Assembly: GCA_903825065.1 (NCBI GenBank)
Contig: CAIJZG010000204.1
Coordinates: 1-6,044 of the forward strand
Origin: an uncultured Bacteroidota bacterium
Lineage (GTDB): Bacteria > Bacteroidota > Bacteroidia > Chitinophagales > Chitinophagaceae
DNA: 6,044 bases
Reading direction: 5' to 3'
Below, in pieces: positions 5,908-6,044 of the stretch. Numbering within the stretch: the stretch's first letter is position 1; each line of letters starts with the position of its first letter. The notes below the pieces were generated by a model that had not been told where the DNA came from, ran no database searches, and worked only from the letters and a program-made list of their open reading frames with translations. A program made the translations under genes and the position numbers.

Positions 5908-6044
5908 ATGATGGTACCTGAGCCTGGCCAATTCCTGATTTCTGATCCTTTTTTGAAAGACCCTAACTTTCAAAGAACCGTTATTCTCTTATGTGATCAT
6001 GAAGCCGAAGGAAGCCTGGGTTTTGTTCTCAATAAATTACACCA
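5908..6044 (+). CDS. yqgE: YqgE/AlgH family protein (UPF0301), 5' part only
   Basis: The first 45 codons are present and the gene continues past the right edge. The start VPEPGQFLISDPFLKDPNF followed by RTVILLCDHEAEGSLGFVLNK (22-43) is the conserved N-terminal signature of the YqgE/AlgH family: PGxFLIS, then FxRTVILLCDH, then GxxGxVLNK. Family members are about 180-190 residues, soluble, and lack a settled biochemical function; the AlgH name comes from an alginate regulatory link in Pseudomonas. Two adjacent ATGs (5908, 5911) are possible starts; the first is taken. It is divergent from the kinase gene with a 118-bp gap. Confidence 0.9.
   Translation, partial: MMVPEPGQFLISDPFLKDPNFQRTVILLCDHEAEGSLGFVLNKLH

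Overview
The window looks like a chromosomal segment of a Bacteroidota bacterium. A member of the Chitinophagaceae/Chitinophagales is my best guess from the style of the QueA, MraZ, FtsL-like and YqgE proteins, but this is inference and no search was run. Supporting signs are the AT-rich DNA, the lack of convincing Shine-Dalgarno sequences before the genes, Bacteroidota-type -7 elements (TAnnTTTG), and the start of a division and cell wall (dcw) cluster in the usual order mraZ - rsmH - ftsL-like - ftsI.

Layout: positions 1-3007 hold the dcw operon on the minus strand, read from right to left. It contains mraZ (regulator of the cluster), rsmH (16S rRNA C1402 N4-methyltransferase), a small FtsL-like septal membrane protein, and ftsI (septal transpeptidase), which runs off the left edge. 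The spacings are 10, 26 and 96 nt. The last gap, with the end of the ftsL-like gene, is filled by a 7-bp tandem repeat (consensus RRGTGAG on the coding strand) that supplies the ftsL stop codon. A 212-bp divergent intergenic region (3008-3219) separates mraZ from queA, which runs rightwards and encodes a queuosine biosynthesis enzyme. Convergent with queA, 17 bp away, is a two-transmembrane sensor histidine kinase on the minus strand. The right edge holds the first 45 codons of a yqgE/algH-family gene on the plus strand, divergent from the kinase. No RNA genes, insertion sequences, CRISPR arrays or phage genes were seen.

The protein-coding content is ordinary housekeeping and I see no new multi-gene system. 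The interesting signals are non-coding. (i) The mraZ/queA intergenic region has two perfect 9-mer DnaA boxes in inverted orientation, two near-matches, and a four-unit 10-bp-period GTG repeat that fits a MraZ operator. This suggests that both MraZ and the replication initiator act on the division cluster. (ii) The heptamer array runs into the stop of the ftsL-like gene, and two tandem copies of a related heptamer span the stop of queA. (iii) queA, the kinase gene and yqgE each have a -7-like element only 3-5 nt before the ATG, which predicts leaderless or nearly leaderless mRNAs.
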